Source of the DNA: Burkholderia plantarii
GTDB lineage: Bacteria; Pseudomonadota; Gammaproteobacteria; Burkholderiales; Burkholderiaceae
Direction of reading: 5' to 3'
Length of the DNA stretch: 64,000 nucleotides
Assembly: GCF_001411805.1 (NCBI RefSeq)
Contig: NZ_CP007213.1
Coordinates: 930,001 to 994,000, forward strand
Positions 8,018-16,452 of this stretch are shown piece after piece. Position 1 is the stretch's first letter; every line of letters starts with the position of its first letter. Made by a program: the position numbers and the translations under genes. A model generated the notes under the pieces. That model searched no databases, was not told the origin of the DNA, and worked only from the letters and a program-made list of their open reading frames with translations.

Positions 8018-8863
8018 GCGCACCGTCACGCCGAGACTTGGTGCGCCGGCGGCTTGAGCGAGCGACATGCACTGCGGGTGATCTGCATGAGCGCCAGCGC
8101 TTATCGCTATCAGCCCGCGCCGGACCGCAATCTCGCCTTGCGGGGGCAGATCGTCGCATTCGCGCAGCGGCACCGTCGCTATGGCTCGGGCATTATTTAT
8201 CTGAAGCTGCGGCAGTCCGGCATGATCGTAAACCACAAGCGCGTGGAGCGGTTGTACGCGCAAGAGAAACTGCAGGTGCGCCGGCGCAAGCGTAAGAAGG
8301 TTCCGGTTGCGCAACGCCAGCCATTGGGCCGACCGTCGGTAGCCAATCAGGTGTGGTCAATGGATTTTGTGTTCGACCGCACGGCTGAAGGCCGCGTGAT
8401 CAAGAATCTGACCGTGGTTGACGATGCCACGCACGAAGCCGTGGCCATTGTGCCGGAGCGGGCAATCAGTGGGCATGCATTGACGCGAATCCTCGATCGC
8501 GTTGCATTGCTTCGCGGCTTGCCGAAGGCAATTCGGACCGACAACGACAAGGAGTTCTGCGGTCGGGCGATGTTGACGTGGGCACATCGGCGAGGTGTAA
8601 AGCTGTTTCTGATTGAGCCCGGCAAGCCGAATCAGAATGCTTACATCTAATCGTTCAACGGTCGATTCCGCGACGAATGCCTGAACGTGTACTGGTTCAC
8701 GAGCCTGTCTCATGCCAAGGTGCTGATCGAGGCGTGGCGACGAGAGTACAACGAAGAGCGGCCGAAGAGATCGCTGGGCGGGCTGACACCTGCGACCTAC
8801 GCTCGCCAACTGGCAGCAAAAGCAAAGACATCAACCCCGGATTCTAAAGCCGGACGCTACTGA
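8008..8863 (+). pseudogene. IS407-like transposase OrfB with catalytic Glu codon turned to stop
   Basis: The DDE integrase half is recognisable: LALRGQIVAFAQRHRRYG, VWSMDFVFD (first Asp), IRTDNDKEF (second Asp) and GKPNQNAYI. The next codon is TAA (8648-8650), where the family has the catalytic glutamate (NAYIESFNG). The frame then continues SFNGRFRDECLN, EAWRREYNEERPKRSLGG and stops at 8861-8863. A second lesion, a frameshift at about 8045-8055, separates the start (SAPSRRDLVRRR) from GLSERHALRV. The enzyme cannot be made in active form. Confidence 0.88.
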
Positions 8864-9104
8864 CAACGGGGGACGTCAGCGCATTGCCTAGGCGCGCAAG
8901 GCTTCACAAGGCAGATCCTCAGATTCAGTCTGTTTATTTCAAATAACAAACAAAAAAATTTCATCACCCAAAAAATTGTATTCTGAAATATTATGTAACG
9001 CAGTGCTGTTAAGAATTACCGCACGCGCTACGGGGCCGCACTTAAAATGTAATCATTAACAAAAAGTATCGGGTCGTTGACATCTCAACCATGAGCTTTC
9101 GTCC

Positions 9105-9437
9105 ATGAAGCCAGCAGGAAAATCAAAAATACTAGAATTAATCATCATACTAATAATTTACACCTGTCTATATGCATCAATCCAGTCGCTGAAATGCCCG
9201 CCAGTCCTTGACGCATTCCACTCGAGTCGCCTTGGGCCGATTTATGTCCTCTTCGCCGCATTGATTACCGGCTCCATCGTTGTACGAATGGTGTTTCTCA
9301 TCCTGTCCATCACAAAATTATTTGCAAAAAACTCTCGAGCCGCATCGAGATTTTTTTTGGTGATCCTTTTCGCATTCCTGGTAGCCCCGATCATCATTTC
9401 GATTCTGATCTTCCCGGCAGCATGCAGATTTTTTTAA
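9105..9437 (+). CDS. Small hydrophobic membrane protein of unknown function
   Basis: This 110-residue protein has about three predicted membrane segments: ILELIIILIIYTCLYAS, PIYVLFAALITGSIVV and FFLVILFAFLVAPIIIS. It is lysine-poor in the core and matches no family I recognise. It stands in a clearly A/T-rich stretch (about 8930-9530) between the IS407-like element and the secreted protease gene, 94 bases upstream of the latter and on the same strand. No clear ribosome site precedes ATG 9105. It may be horizontally acquired; a link to the secretion island is only positional. Confidence 0.55.
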   Translation: MKPAGKSKILELIIILIIYTCLYASIQSLKCPPVLDAFHSSRLGPIYVLFAALITGSIVVRMVFLILSITKLFAKNSRAASRFFLVILFAFLVAPIIISILIFPAACRFF

Positions 9438-9531
9438 GAACCTCCACTCGACACAATTTCGTGGCCGTACCTTCGAAGAGCAAGACCAGCCGCGATTCAT
9501 CGCCCACCCAAAGACTTTTACTTTATCCAAT

Positions 9532-12500
9532 ATGATATCGCTCAGCGTCGCAGGCTACACAGTTGGAAATCTTGATACCGTTGCGGGCGTTTCGGATGCT
9601 CTCTCGAAATATAACGGCAACCAAAGCGAATCGAATTACACGAACTACTTGACGGCAGTGGCAAATGCGGCCGCGGCTATCACGGCGCTCGAGCCAGGCG
9701 TCGGAGCCGTATTTGCCGGCAATGCGCTATCCGCGAACATTCAGAATTTGCTTGTCAATGGCCAATTCATGAGTGCCAACGACATACAAAGCACCTACGC
9801 GGCGATGGCTGGAGAAGTCGTGACTTTGGCCGGACAAGGCATAGAATTAGCGGGTCTGTCTGAATCAAACATCAATCCCTTCACCGGGGGGGCCACATTC
9901 ACCGTAGGCCAATTAGTGAATTTTCTTGGCTACGTTGCGACTGCCACCTCGGTGGGCATCGATGCATCTACCATCAAAGCCTACATACAGGATTCTTTAT
10001 CAAATTCTGGCGTGACTGCCGATGCCTCTGGAAACTATTTAACAACTATATCCTCGCTAAGTAGCTCAAATTACATTTGCGATGCCAGCAATGCATCCAC
10101 GATGTTCGATATCGTTCAGGGAAACAACACCGATCAATTGAGCGGCGCCGGTCTCACTTCGGTCTCGATCTCAAGTGACAACGGCGTGGCGAATGTTATT
10201 GCCACCGCCAACAACAGCGACATTATCGTCTCCCCCGGAGTCGCGGATCCCACCTACAACCTGACGCTATCTGGCTCAAACACTACCGTCAGCGGAATCA
10301 ATTCGACCGTACTCAACGGCGGGACTTATACACTCAACGGTAATCAATTGTCGGTCGGCGTGGCCAGTTCGACGATCAATGTCACTGACGGTTCGACTGG
10401 GTCTATTTCCGCCACAGCATCGCAAATCAATGTCTCGGCCAACACTAATCTTGCAGTGAGTGGCGACAACACGATTGCCGTCTCGGGCACCAATTCCTCG
10501 ATCGATGCGGACAATAGCGTCGTCTCGACAATCTCCGGCATCACCGTCACGCTGTCGGGCTCCAACCTCACGGTTGATGCGCAATCGCAGGACAACTTCC
10601 AACTGAGCGGAGTCGGTTACAACGTCGATCTGGCTGCCAGCGGCGCGCCGTCAACGTTCACCTTCGAAGCCGGCTCCGGCGGAGTAGTAAACGGCTCCGC
10701 CGCGACGATAGGAGTGGTCGGCACTGGAAGCAATGTCGCCGCGGCAGGGAACGATAACAGCATCTCTAGCTCGCTTGCCGGCAACGCCTTCACGCTCGAT
10801 GGCACCGATGATCAGGTGAATGCATCCGGAAGCGTGATCCAGATCGCATCGAACACGCTTACCGATGAGATCGCCGGGAATCAAAATGTCATCACCGACG
10901 TGACCGGAACCGGCACGGTGAGCGTCTCCGGCGCAGGCAATACCGTCAACGTGGACCAGACCGGCGGCAACGTCACGATCGGAGGCAACGGCCAGTCCGC
11001 CAGCGACGCCGACGTGAACTACGTCAATTTCACCAACGACGCGAGCGGCACCGTCAACGTCGAAAACAACTCGGACGTCACCGCGACCGGTAGCGGCCTG
11101 ACCGTCAACGGCTCCGGCAACGACAGCATCGGCGTGGTCGCCTCCGGCAGTACCGTCAACCTGTCCGGTGCCAACAACGAAATCTGGGTCGGAGGCAACG
11201 GCCAGAGCAACGACAGCACCGGCCTCGACACCGTCGACTTCGCGAGCGGTGCGACCGGCGCCGTCCAGATGGGCGACGACGCCAGCGCCCAGGTCAACGG
11301 CAGCGACATCCTCGTCTATGCCGGCACGAACGAGACTCTCGACATCAACGGCGCCGGCAGCGCCGTCGATGCCTCCGGCAGCAACGACGACATCTCGCTG
11401 TCCGGCGCGAACGAAGGCGCCACCGTCTCCGGACAGAACGACGACGTCGGCGTCGGCGGCGCGGGCGGCTCCGTTACGATCGGCGGAAACGGCCAGTCCG
11501 CCAGCGACGCCGACGTGAATTACGTCAACTTCACCAACGGCGCGAGCGGCACCGTCAACGTCGAAAGCAACTCGGACGTCACCGCGACCGGCAGCGGCCT
11601 GACCATCAACGGCTCCGGCAGCGACAGCATCGGCGTGGTCGCCTCCGGCAGCACCGTCAACCTGTCCGGTGCCGGCAACGACGTCTGGGTCGGAGGCAAT
11701 GGCCAAAGCAACGGCGACGCCAACCTGGACACCGTCAACTTCGCGAGCGGCGCGACGGGTGGCGTGCAGATGGGCAACGACGCCAGCGCCCAGGTCAATG
11801 GCAGCGACATCCTCGTCTATGCCGGCACGAACGAGACGCTGGGCCTCAACGGCGCCGGCAGTGCCGTCAATGCCTCTGGCGACAACGACTACATCTCCCT
11901 GTCCGGCGCGAACGAAGGCGCCACCGTCTCGGGGCAGAGCGACGCCATCGACATCGGCGGGGCAGGCGGCTCCGTCACTGTGGGCGGCAACGGCCAGTCG
12001 GCCAGCGACGCCGACGTGAACTACGTCAATTTCGTCAATGGCGCGAGCGGCACCGTCAACGTCGAAAGCAACTCGGACGTCACCGCGACCGGCAGCGGCC
12101 TGACCATCAACGGCTCCGGCAACGACAGCATCGGCGTGGTCGCCTCCGGCAGCACCGTCAACCTGTCCGGTGCCAGCGACAACGTCTGGGTCGGTGGCAA
12201 CGGACAGAGCAACGACGGCGCCAGCCTCGACACCGTCAACTTCGTCAGCGGCGCGACCGGTGATGTGCAGATGGGCGACAATGCCAGCGCCCAGGTCAAT
12301 GGCAGCGACATCCTCGTCTATGCCGGCACGAACGAGAACCTCGACATCAACGGCGCCGGCAGCGCCGTCAACGCCTCCGGCAATAACGACGACATCTCGC
12401 TGTCCGGCGTGAACGAAGGCGCCACCGTCTCCGGACAGAGCGACGCCATCAGCGTTGGAGGCGCGGGCGGCTCCGTCACCGTGGGCGGCAACGGACAGGA

Positions 12501-14121
12501 CGCGTCGCTGGCCAACGACGACTACGTCACGTTCCTGAACGGCGCCACAGGTGCCGTCAACGAAGAGGCCGACACGCGCCTCGACGTGACCGGAAACGGT
12601 TTGACCGTCAACGCCAGCGACAACGACGACCTCGGCGTCGGTGGCACCGCAAACGTGATCACCGTGGCGTCGTCGGGCACCAACGTCTGGGTTTCAGGCA
12701 GCGGGCAAAACGTGTCGCAGGCGGACGACGACTACGTCTCATTCCTGGACGGCGCTACTGGCACTGTCAACGAAAACGCCGACACACGTCTCGACGTGAC
12801 CGGCAACGGCCTGCTGGTCAACATCGCAAACCAGGACGATATCGGCCTCGGCGGCAACGGTGTTTCGCTGACGGCGGCGGGCGGCAACGACAGCATCTGG
12901 GTCTCGGGCACCAGTGACTCGATCGGCTTGGTGAGCAGCAGCAGTTCTGTGCTGAACTTCACAGCCGACTCGGAAGCGGCCGTCACTGGCATCGGCAACA
13001 TCATCAACCTGATCGGCGACGACGTTACCGTCTACGCATCGGGCGACACCTTTGGCGACGACTCGGGCGGCTATTCAGGTGACATAGTCTTCGGCTCGGG
13101 CGACAGCGGCGACCTGTCCGGCGTCGACTACGTCAACGATGGCTCCGGCAATAATCTTGGCGGTAGTAGCGGCGGAGGCGATACCACTGGCGGAGGCGAT
13201 ACCACTGGCGGAGGCGACACCACTGGCGGAGGCGACACCACTGGCGGAGGCGATACCACTGGCGGAGGCGACACCACTGGCGGAGATGACCAAGATCCAG
13301 ACGTGGGAGATTATAGTGCCTTTGGTTTTTCAGGCAATCGCGCCACGGTTACCACCATGCTTTCCAACGGTGTGGCGCCGGTTTTACAAGATAATTCGAC
13401 ACGGGGAAACAGTGCATCGATAACTGCTGCCAAAAACGCTTTTGCGCAGGCGGCCGAAATGTCGCAGGACGCACAAACCTCTGCTGGCGCTGGCCCGAAC
13501 GTGCTCGAAGGCGCTCGCTGGGATTCCCCGACCATCACCTGGAGTTTCAGCGGCGCAAGCGATCCGCAAGAAGCCCAATACGAAAGCTCGATCGAACAGG
13601 CCTTCGCCACTTGGGCTGCCGCCTCCGGCCTCCAATTCCAGGAAGTCTCGAGCAGCGCATCGGCCGACATCTCCATCAACTGGGCCGACCTGAATACCGC
13701 TTCGACGGATGCCGTGGGCTATACCACCTTCAAGGCGGCTCACGGCGTCATCGCTGCAGGCGCCTCGATCAGTCTCGAATCGCCTACCGAGGATGCGCTT
13801 ACGAGCAGTTCCGGCAGCGACCCAATCTATGCCGGCACTGAAGCCACTTTCTACCAGACCGTACTGCATGAAATTGGACACGCCCTTGGCTTGGCCGATA
13901 ACGCCGACTCTGGCTCGATCATGAATTACGACCTGACCTCCAGCAACCGCACGCTCGATCAGACTGATATCAATGCGATTGAAGCCTTGTACGGTTCATC
14001 TGCACAAACGGCGGCCTTGATCCAGGCGATGGCTGGGGGAGCGGCCGGCTCTGCTGGTGCCAGTGTCACGCCGGTCGAGCACGCGTCAATGCAGACTCAG
14101 TTACTCGCTGGAACGCACTGA
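9532..14121 (+). CDS. Giant repeat-rich type I-secreted protein with C-terminal zinc metallopeptidase domain
   Basis: The 1529-residue protein has no N-terminal signal peptide (begins MISLSVAGYTVGNLDT), as expected for a type I secretion substrate. Residues about 190-1210 are Gly/Ser/Asn/Asp/Val-rich beta-strand repeats. They include three 167-residue units at 478-978 that are nearly identical, with motifs such as GGNGQS and TVNLSGA. Residues 1214-1249 are six GGGDTT repeats, a flexible linker. The C-terminal part (about 1300-1490) is a matrixin-like metallopeptidase with HEIGHALGLAD (His1446, Glu1447, His1450, Asp1456) and the Met-turn SIMN (Met1464). The third zinc ligand position is Asp instead of the usual His. 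Calcium-binding RTX nonapeptides are not obvious. The three genes downstream encode a complete type I exporter, which probably secretes it. The role may be adhesion, matrix or host-protein cleavage; this is inference. ATG 9532 has no good ribosome site. Confidence 0.85.
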   Translation: MISLSVAGYTVGNLDTVAGVSDALSKYNGNQSESNYTNYLTAVANAAAAITALEPGVGAVFAGNALSANIQNLLVNGQFMSANDIQSTYAAMAGEVVTLAGQGIELAGLSESNINPFTGGATFTVGQLVNFLGYVATATSVGIDASTIKAYIQDSLSNSGVTADASGNYLTTISSLSSSNYICDASNASTMFDIVQGNNTDQLSGAGLTSVSISSDNGVANVIATANNSDIIVSPGVADPTYNLTLSGSNTTVSGINSTVLNGGTYTLNGNQLSVGVASSTINVTDGSTGSISATASQINVSANTNLAVSGDNTIAVSGTNSSIDADNSVVSTISGITVTLSGSNLTVDAQSQDNFQLSGVGYNVDLAASGAPSTFTFEAGSGGVVNGSAATIGVVGTGSNVAAAGNDNSISSSLAGNAFTLDGTDDQVNASGSVIQIASNTLTDEIAGNQNVITDVTGTGTVSVSGAGNTVNVDQTGGNVTIGGNGQSASDADVNYVNFTNDASGTVNVENNSDVTATGSGLTVNGSGNDSIGVVASGSTVNLSGANNEIWVGGNGQSNDSTGLDTVDFASGATGAVQMGDDASAQVNGSDILVYAGTNETLDINGAGSAVDASGSNDDISLSGANEGATVSGQNDDVGVGGAGGSVTIGGNGQSASDADVNYVNFTNGASGTVNVESNSDVTATGSGLTINGSGSDSIGVVASGSTVNLSGAGNDVWVGGNGQSNGDANLDTVNFASGATGGVQMGNDASAQVNGSDILVYAGTNETLGLNGAGSAVNASGDNDYISLSGANEGATVSGQSDAIDIGGAGGSVTVGGNGQSASDADVNYVNFVNGASGTVNVESNSDVTATGSGLTINGSGNDSIGVVASGSTVNLSGASDNVWVGGNGQSNDGASLDTVNFVSGATGDVQMGDNASAQVNGSDILVYAGTNENLDINGAGSAVNASGNNDDISLSGVNEGATVSGQSDAISVGGAGGSVTVGGNGQDASLANDDYVTFLNGATGAVNEEADTRLDVTGNGLTVNASDNDDLGVGGTANVITVASSGTNVWVSGSGQNVSQADDDYVSFLDGATGTVNENADTRLDVTGNGLLVNIANQDDIGLGGNGVSLTAAGGNDSIWVSGTSDSIGLVSSSSSVLNFTADSEAAVTGIGNIINLIGDDVTVYASGDTFGDDSGGYSGDIVFGSGDSGDLSGVDYVNDGSGNNLGGSSGGGDTTGGGDTTGGGDTTGGGDTTGGGDTTGGGDTTGGDDQDPDVGDYSAFGFSGNRATVTTMLSNGVAPVLQDNSTRGNSASITAAKNAFAQAAEMSQDAQTSAGAGPNVLEGARWDSPTITWSFSGASDPQEAQYESSIEQAFATWAAASGLQFQEVSSSASADISINWADLNTASTDAVGYTTFKAAHGVIAAGASISLESPTEDALTSSSGSDPIYAGTEATFYQTVLHEIGHALGLADNADSGSIMNYDLTSSNRTLDQTDINAIEALYGSSAQTAALIQAMAGGAAGSAGASVTPVEHASMQTQLLAGTH
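10963..12465 (+). repeat. Three tandem 501-bp repeats within the secreted protease gene
   Basis: Copies begin at 10963, 11464 and 11965, each exactly 501 bp (167 codons), and a divergent partial fourth unit starts at 12466. Identity is high at the DNA level, including synonymous positions, which points to recent duplication or ongoing gene conversion. The length being a multiple of three keeps the frame for any gain or loss of a unit. Confidence 0.92.
13171..13278 (+). repeat. 18-bp tandem repeat, six copies (GGGDTT linker)
   Basis: Six head-to-tail copies of GGCGGAGGCGAYACCACT differ only by C/T at one position. They encode (GGGDTT)6 between the repeat region and the peptidase domain. Copy-number change would alter linker length without a frameshift. 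Confidence 0.95.
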
Positions 14122-14137
14122 ATTACGTGCCCGGGTC

Positions 14138-14177
14138 GGACTCCGCGGATGGAGATGACAGACCATCCGCAGAGTCC
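14138..14177 (+). promoter_or_regulatory. Intercistronic hairpin between protease and exporter genes
   Basis: A 15-base inverted repeat with one mismatch (14138-14152 with 14163-14177, 10-base loop) begins 16 bases after the protease stop codon. No T-run follows, so it is not a classic terminator. Such hairpins between a type I substrate gene and its exporter genes often set unequal expression by attenuation or by protecting the upstream message; that role is inferred here. Confidence 0.6.
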
Positions 14178-14308
14178 GAGCATGCTAGTGACGGATTCGC
14201 CTCGTGAATCGACAGCGGTTACACGCCAATCTAGTCAAATATCTTGCAAATCAATAGTCATTTGATTTTATAAATGCGAGAGACCAAAACGAAAACAAGG
14301 GATTGCAG

Positions 14309-16447
14309 TTGAACGCCCCCGACAACAACCCCGAGATCACGCGCATCCAGGACGACCCGGCACTCGCCTGTCTCGTCGTGATCGCCAGATTCCACGGTAT
14401 CGCCACCGATACGGCCCAGCTACGTCACGCTGCAGCGCGAGGCGAACAGCCGTTCGATGGCGATGCACTCATCCTGACCGCCCGCTCCATCGGCTTGAAG
14501 GCTCGCCGTGTGCCGTTCCGCGTGGATCGTCTGGACCGCTCACCGCTTCCGGCACTTTGCATTGATCAAGAAGGCAGGCATTTCATCGTTGCTCGCAAGG
14601 ACGGCGATGCCGTCGTAGCGTTCGAAGCGGGCTCGACACAGCCAGTCTTGCTGTCGAAGGACGATACCGCGCGTCGTTCGACTGGCTACATGATCGTCTT
14701 CGCTTCGCGCGCCTCGTTGACAGGGGAACTCGCGAAATTCGATTTCTCCTGGTTCATCCCCGCTGTCGTCAAATATCGGCGCCTGCTCCTGGAAGTGCTT
14801 GGCATCTCGCTGATCCTGCAAGTGTTCGGCCTCGTGACACCGTTGATGTTCCAGGTGATCATGGACAAGGTGCTGGTCAGCCGCACCTTCAATACCCTTG
14901 CTGTCGTCGGCGTGACGCTGTTCGTCTGCTCGACGTTCGAAGTGATACTCACGGCGCTGCGAAATTTCATCTTCTCGCACACCACCAACCGTATCGACGT
15001 CGAGCTCGGTGCGAGACTGTTCCGGCATCTGATCGCGCTTCCGCTGCCGTACTTCGGATCAAGGCGCGTCGGTGACACGATCGCTCGCGTCCGGGAACTC
15101 GAGAACATCCGCAATTTCCTGACTGGCCAGGCACTGACAGCCGTCATCGATCTGTTCTTTTCGATCGTCTTCATCGCCGTCATGTGCTTCTACAGCATTT
15201 GGCTCACGGTCGTGGTGGTGCTTTCGCTGCCGCTTTACGCCGGCGTGTCGGCCGCACTCGTGCCGGCCTTGCGGCAGCGCCTCAACGAGAAATTCGCGCG
15301 AGGCGCCGACAACCAGTCTTTCCTCGTCGAGGCCGTGTCCGGCGTCGAAACCGTCAAGGCCATGTCGGTCGAACCGCAATTCACGAAGAAGTGGGAAATG
15401 CAGCTCGCCGCCTATGTCGCGTCGGGCTTCCGGGTAACGCAACTGGGGAACATCGGCCAACAGCTGATCCAGTACATCGGCAAGCTCGTTTCCCTGGCAA
15501 CCCTGATTCTCGGCGCGAAGTTCGTGATCGACGGCAAGTTGACGATCGGTGAACTGATCGCATTCAACATGATGTCGCAACGCGTAGCAGCACCGGTGCT
15601 GCGACTCGCTCAGCTCTGGCAGGATTTTCAGCAGGTCGGCATTTCGATGAGCCGGCTGGGCGACATCCTGAACACGCGAACCGAGATGCGCCAGAGTGCC
15701 CAGGCGATGCCACCGCTCAAGGGCGATATCCGATTCGAGCATGTCCGGTTCCGGTATCGCCCGGATGGCAAACCAGTCCTCGACGATGTCTCGCTCGACA
15801 TTCGCGCCGGCCAGGTCATCGGCATCGTCGGGCGCTCCGGGTCGGGCAAGAGCACGCTCACCAAGCTCCTGCAGCGGCTCTACGTGCCCGAGCACGGCAC
15901 GGTCCGCATCGACGGCATCGATCTGTCACTCGCCGATCCGGCGTGGCTCCGGCGGCATATCGGCGTCGTGCTCCAGGAGAACTACCTGTTCAACCGCTCG
16001 GTAAGGGAAAACATCGCGCTCTCGGATCCCGGTGCGCCGATGGCGGCTGTCATCCACGCAGCGAAGCTGGCCGGCGCACATGATTTCATCTGCGAACTGC
16101 CGCAAGCCTACGACACCGCCATCGAGGAGCACGGCGGCAACCTGTCAGGCGGGCAACGCCAACGCATTGCGATTGCCAGGGCGTTGCTGACGAATCCGCG
16201 CATCCTCATCTTCGACGAAGCCACCAGCGCCCTCGACTTCGAAACCGAACGCATCATTCAAAACAATATGCGGGCTATCAGTGCCGGCCGCACCGTGATC
16301 ATCATCGCGCATCGGCTCAGCACCGTCCGCCATGCAGACCAGATATTCGCCATGGACCAGGGACGCATCATCGAACGCGGCACGCATGACCATTTGCAGG
16401 CCGCCGGCGGTTACTACGCGCATCTGCTTTCGCTGCAACACGGGTGA
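14309..16447 (+). CDS. Type I secretion ABC transporter (HlyB-type)
   Basis: This inner-membrane ATPase powers type I export of the upstream repeat protein. Residues 1-130 are a C39-like domain: the fold pattern ALACLVVIARFHGI is present, but the catalytic Cys position of true C39 peptidases is not, so it should bind the substrate without cutting it. The membrane domain (about 155-440) has several hydrophobic spans. The nucleotide-binding domain has Walker A GRSGSGKST (from 508), signature LSGGQRQR (from 612) and Walker B ILIFDEATSALD (from 632). There is no ATG near the start; TTG 14309 has AAGGGA about 7 bases upstream and is preferred, with TTG 14303 possible. Its stop overlaps the region of the next start, so HlyD is translationally coupled. 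Confidence 0.93.
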   Translation: MNAPDNNPEITRIQDDPALACLVVIARFHGIATDTAQLRHAAARGEQPFDGDALILTARSIGLKARRVPFRVDRLDRSPLPALCIDQEGRHFIVARKDGDAVVAFEAGSTQPVLLSKDDTARRSTGYMIVFASRASLTGELAKFDFSWFIPAVVKYRRLLLEVLGISLILQVFGLVTPLMFQVIMDKVLVSRTFNTLAVVGVTLFVCSTFEVILTALRNFIFSHTTNRIDVELGARLFRHLIALPLPYFGSRRVGDTIARVRELENIRNFLTGQALTAVIDLFFSIVFIAVMCFYSIWLTVVVVLSLPLYAGVSAALVPALRQRLNEKFARGADNQSFLVEAVSGVETVKAMSVEPQFTKKWEMQLAAYVASGFRVTQLGNIGQQLIQYIGKLVSLATLILGAKFVIDGKLTIGELIAFNMMSQRVAAPVLRLAQLWQDFQQVGISMSRLGDILNTRTEMRQSAQAMPPLKGDIRFEHVRFRYRPDGKPVLDDVSLDIRAGQVIGIVGRSGSGKSTLTKLLQRLYVPEHGTVRIDGIDLSLADPAWLRRHIGVVLQENYLFNRSVRENIALSDPGAPMAAVIHAAKLAGAHDFICELPQAYDTAIEEHGGNLSGGQRQRIAIARALLTNPRILIFDEATSALDFETERIIQNNMRAISAGRTVIIIAHRLSTVRHADQIFAMDQGRIIERGTHDHLQAAGGYYAHLLSLQHG

Positions 16448-16452
16448 GCGCC

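Larger units (their letters stand above)
7694..8872 (+). mobile_element. IS407-like (IS3 family) insertion sequence, about 1.18 kb
   Basis: The element has related ends: CCCC followed about 13 bases later by AGTAGC, and TTTAGA(G/A)TCC further in, on both sides. A possible 4-base target duplication ACGT is present (7690-7693 and 8873-8876). A 4-base duplication is typical for the IS407 subgroup, but ACGT is itself a palindrome so this is weak. It contains orfA, a slippery A6G run at the orfA/orfB junction, and a damaged orfB. Confidence 0.75.

Noticed and set aside
7690..8876. Firm 4-base target duplication ACGT for the IS407-like element
   Set aside because: ACGT is self-complementary and could be part of the terminal repeats, so element ends are uncertain by a few bases; kept only as a possibility.
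10000..13150. RTX calcium-binding nonapeptides in the secreted protein
   Set aside because: GGNGQS and similar segments were checked, but the GGxGxDxUx periodic pattern is not present, so only beta-strand repeats are called.
10963..13278. Possible CRISPR-like or satellite array
   Set aside because: The repeats are direct, in frame, without spacers, and encode beta-strand protein repeats and a Gly/Asp/Thr linker.
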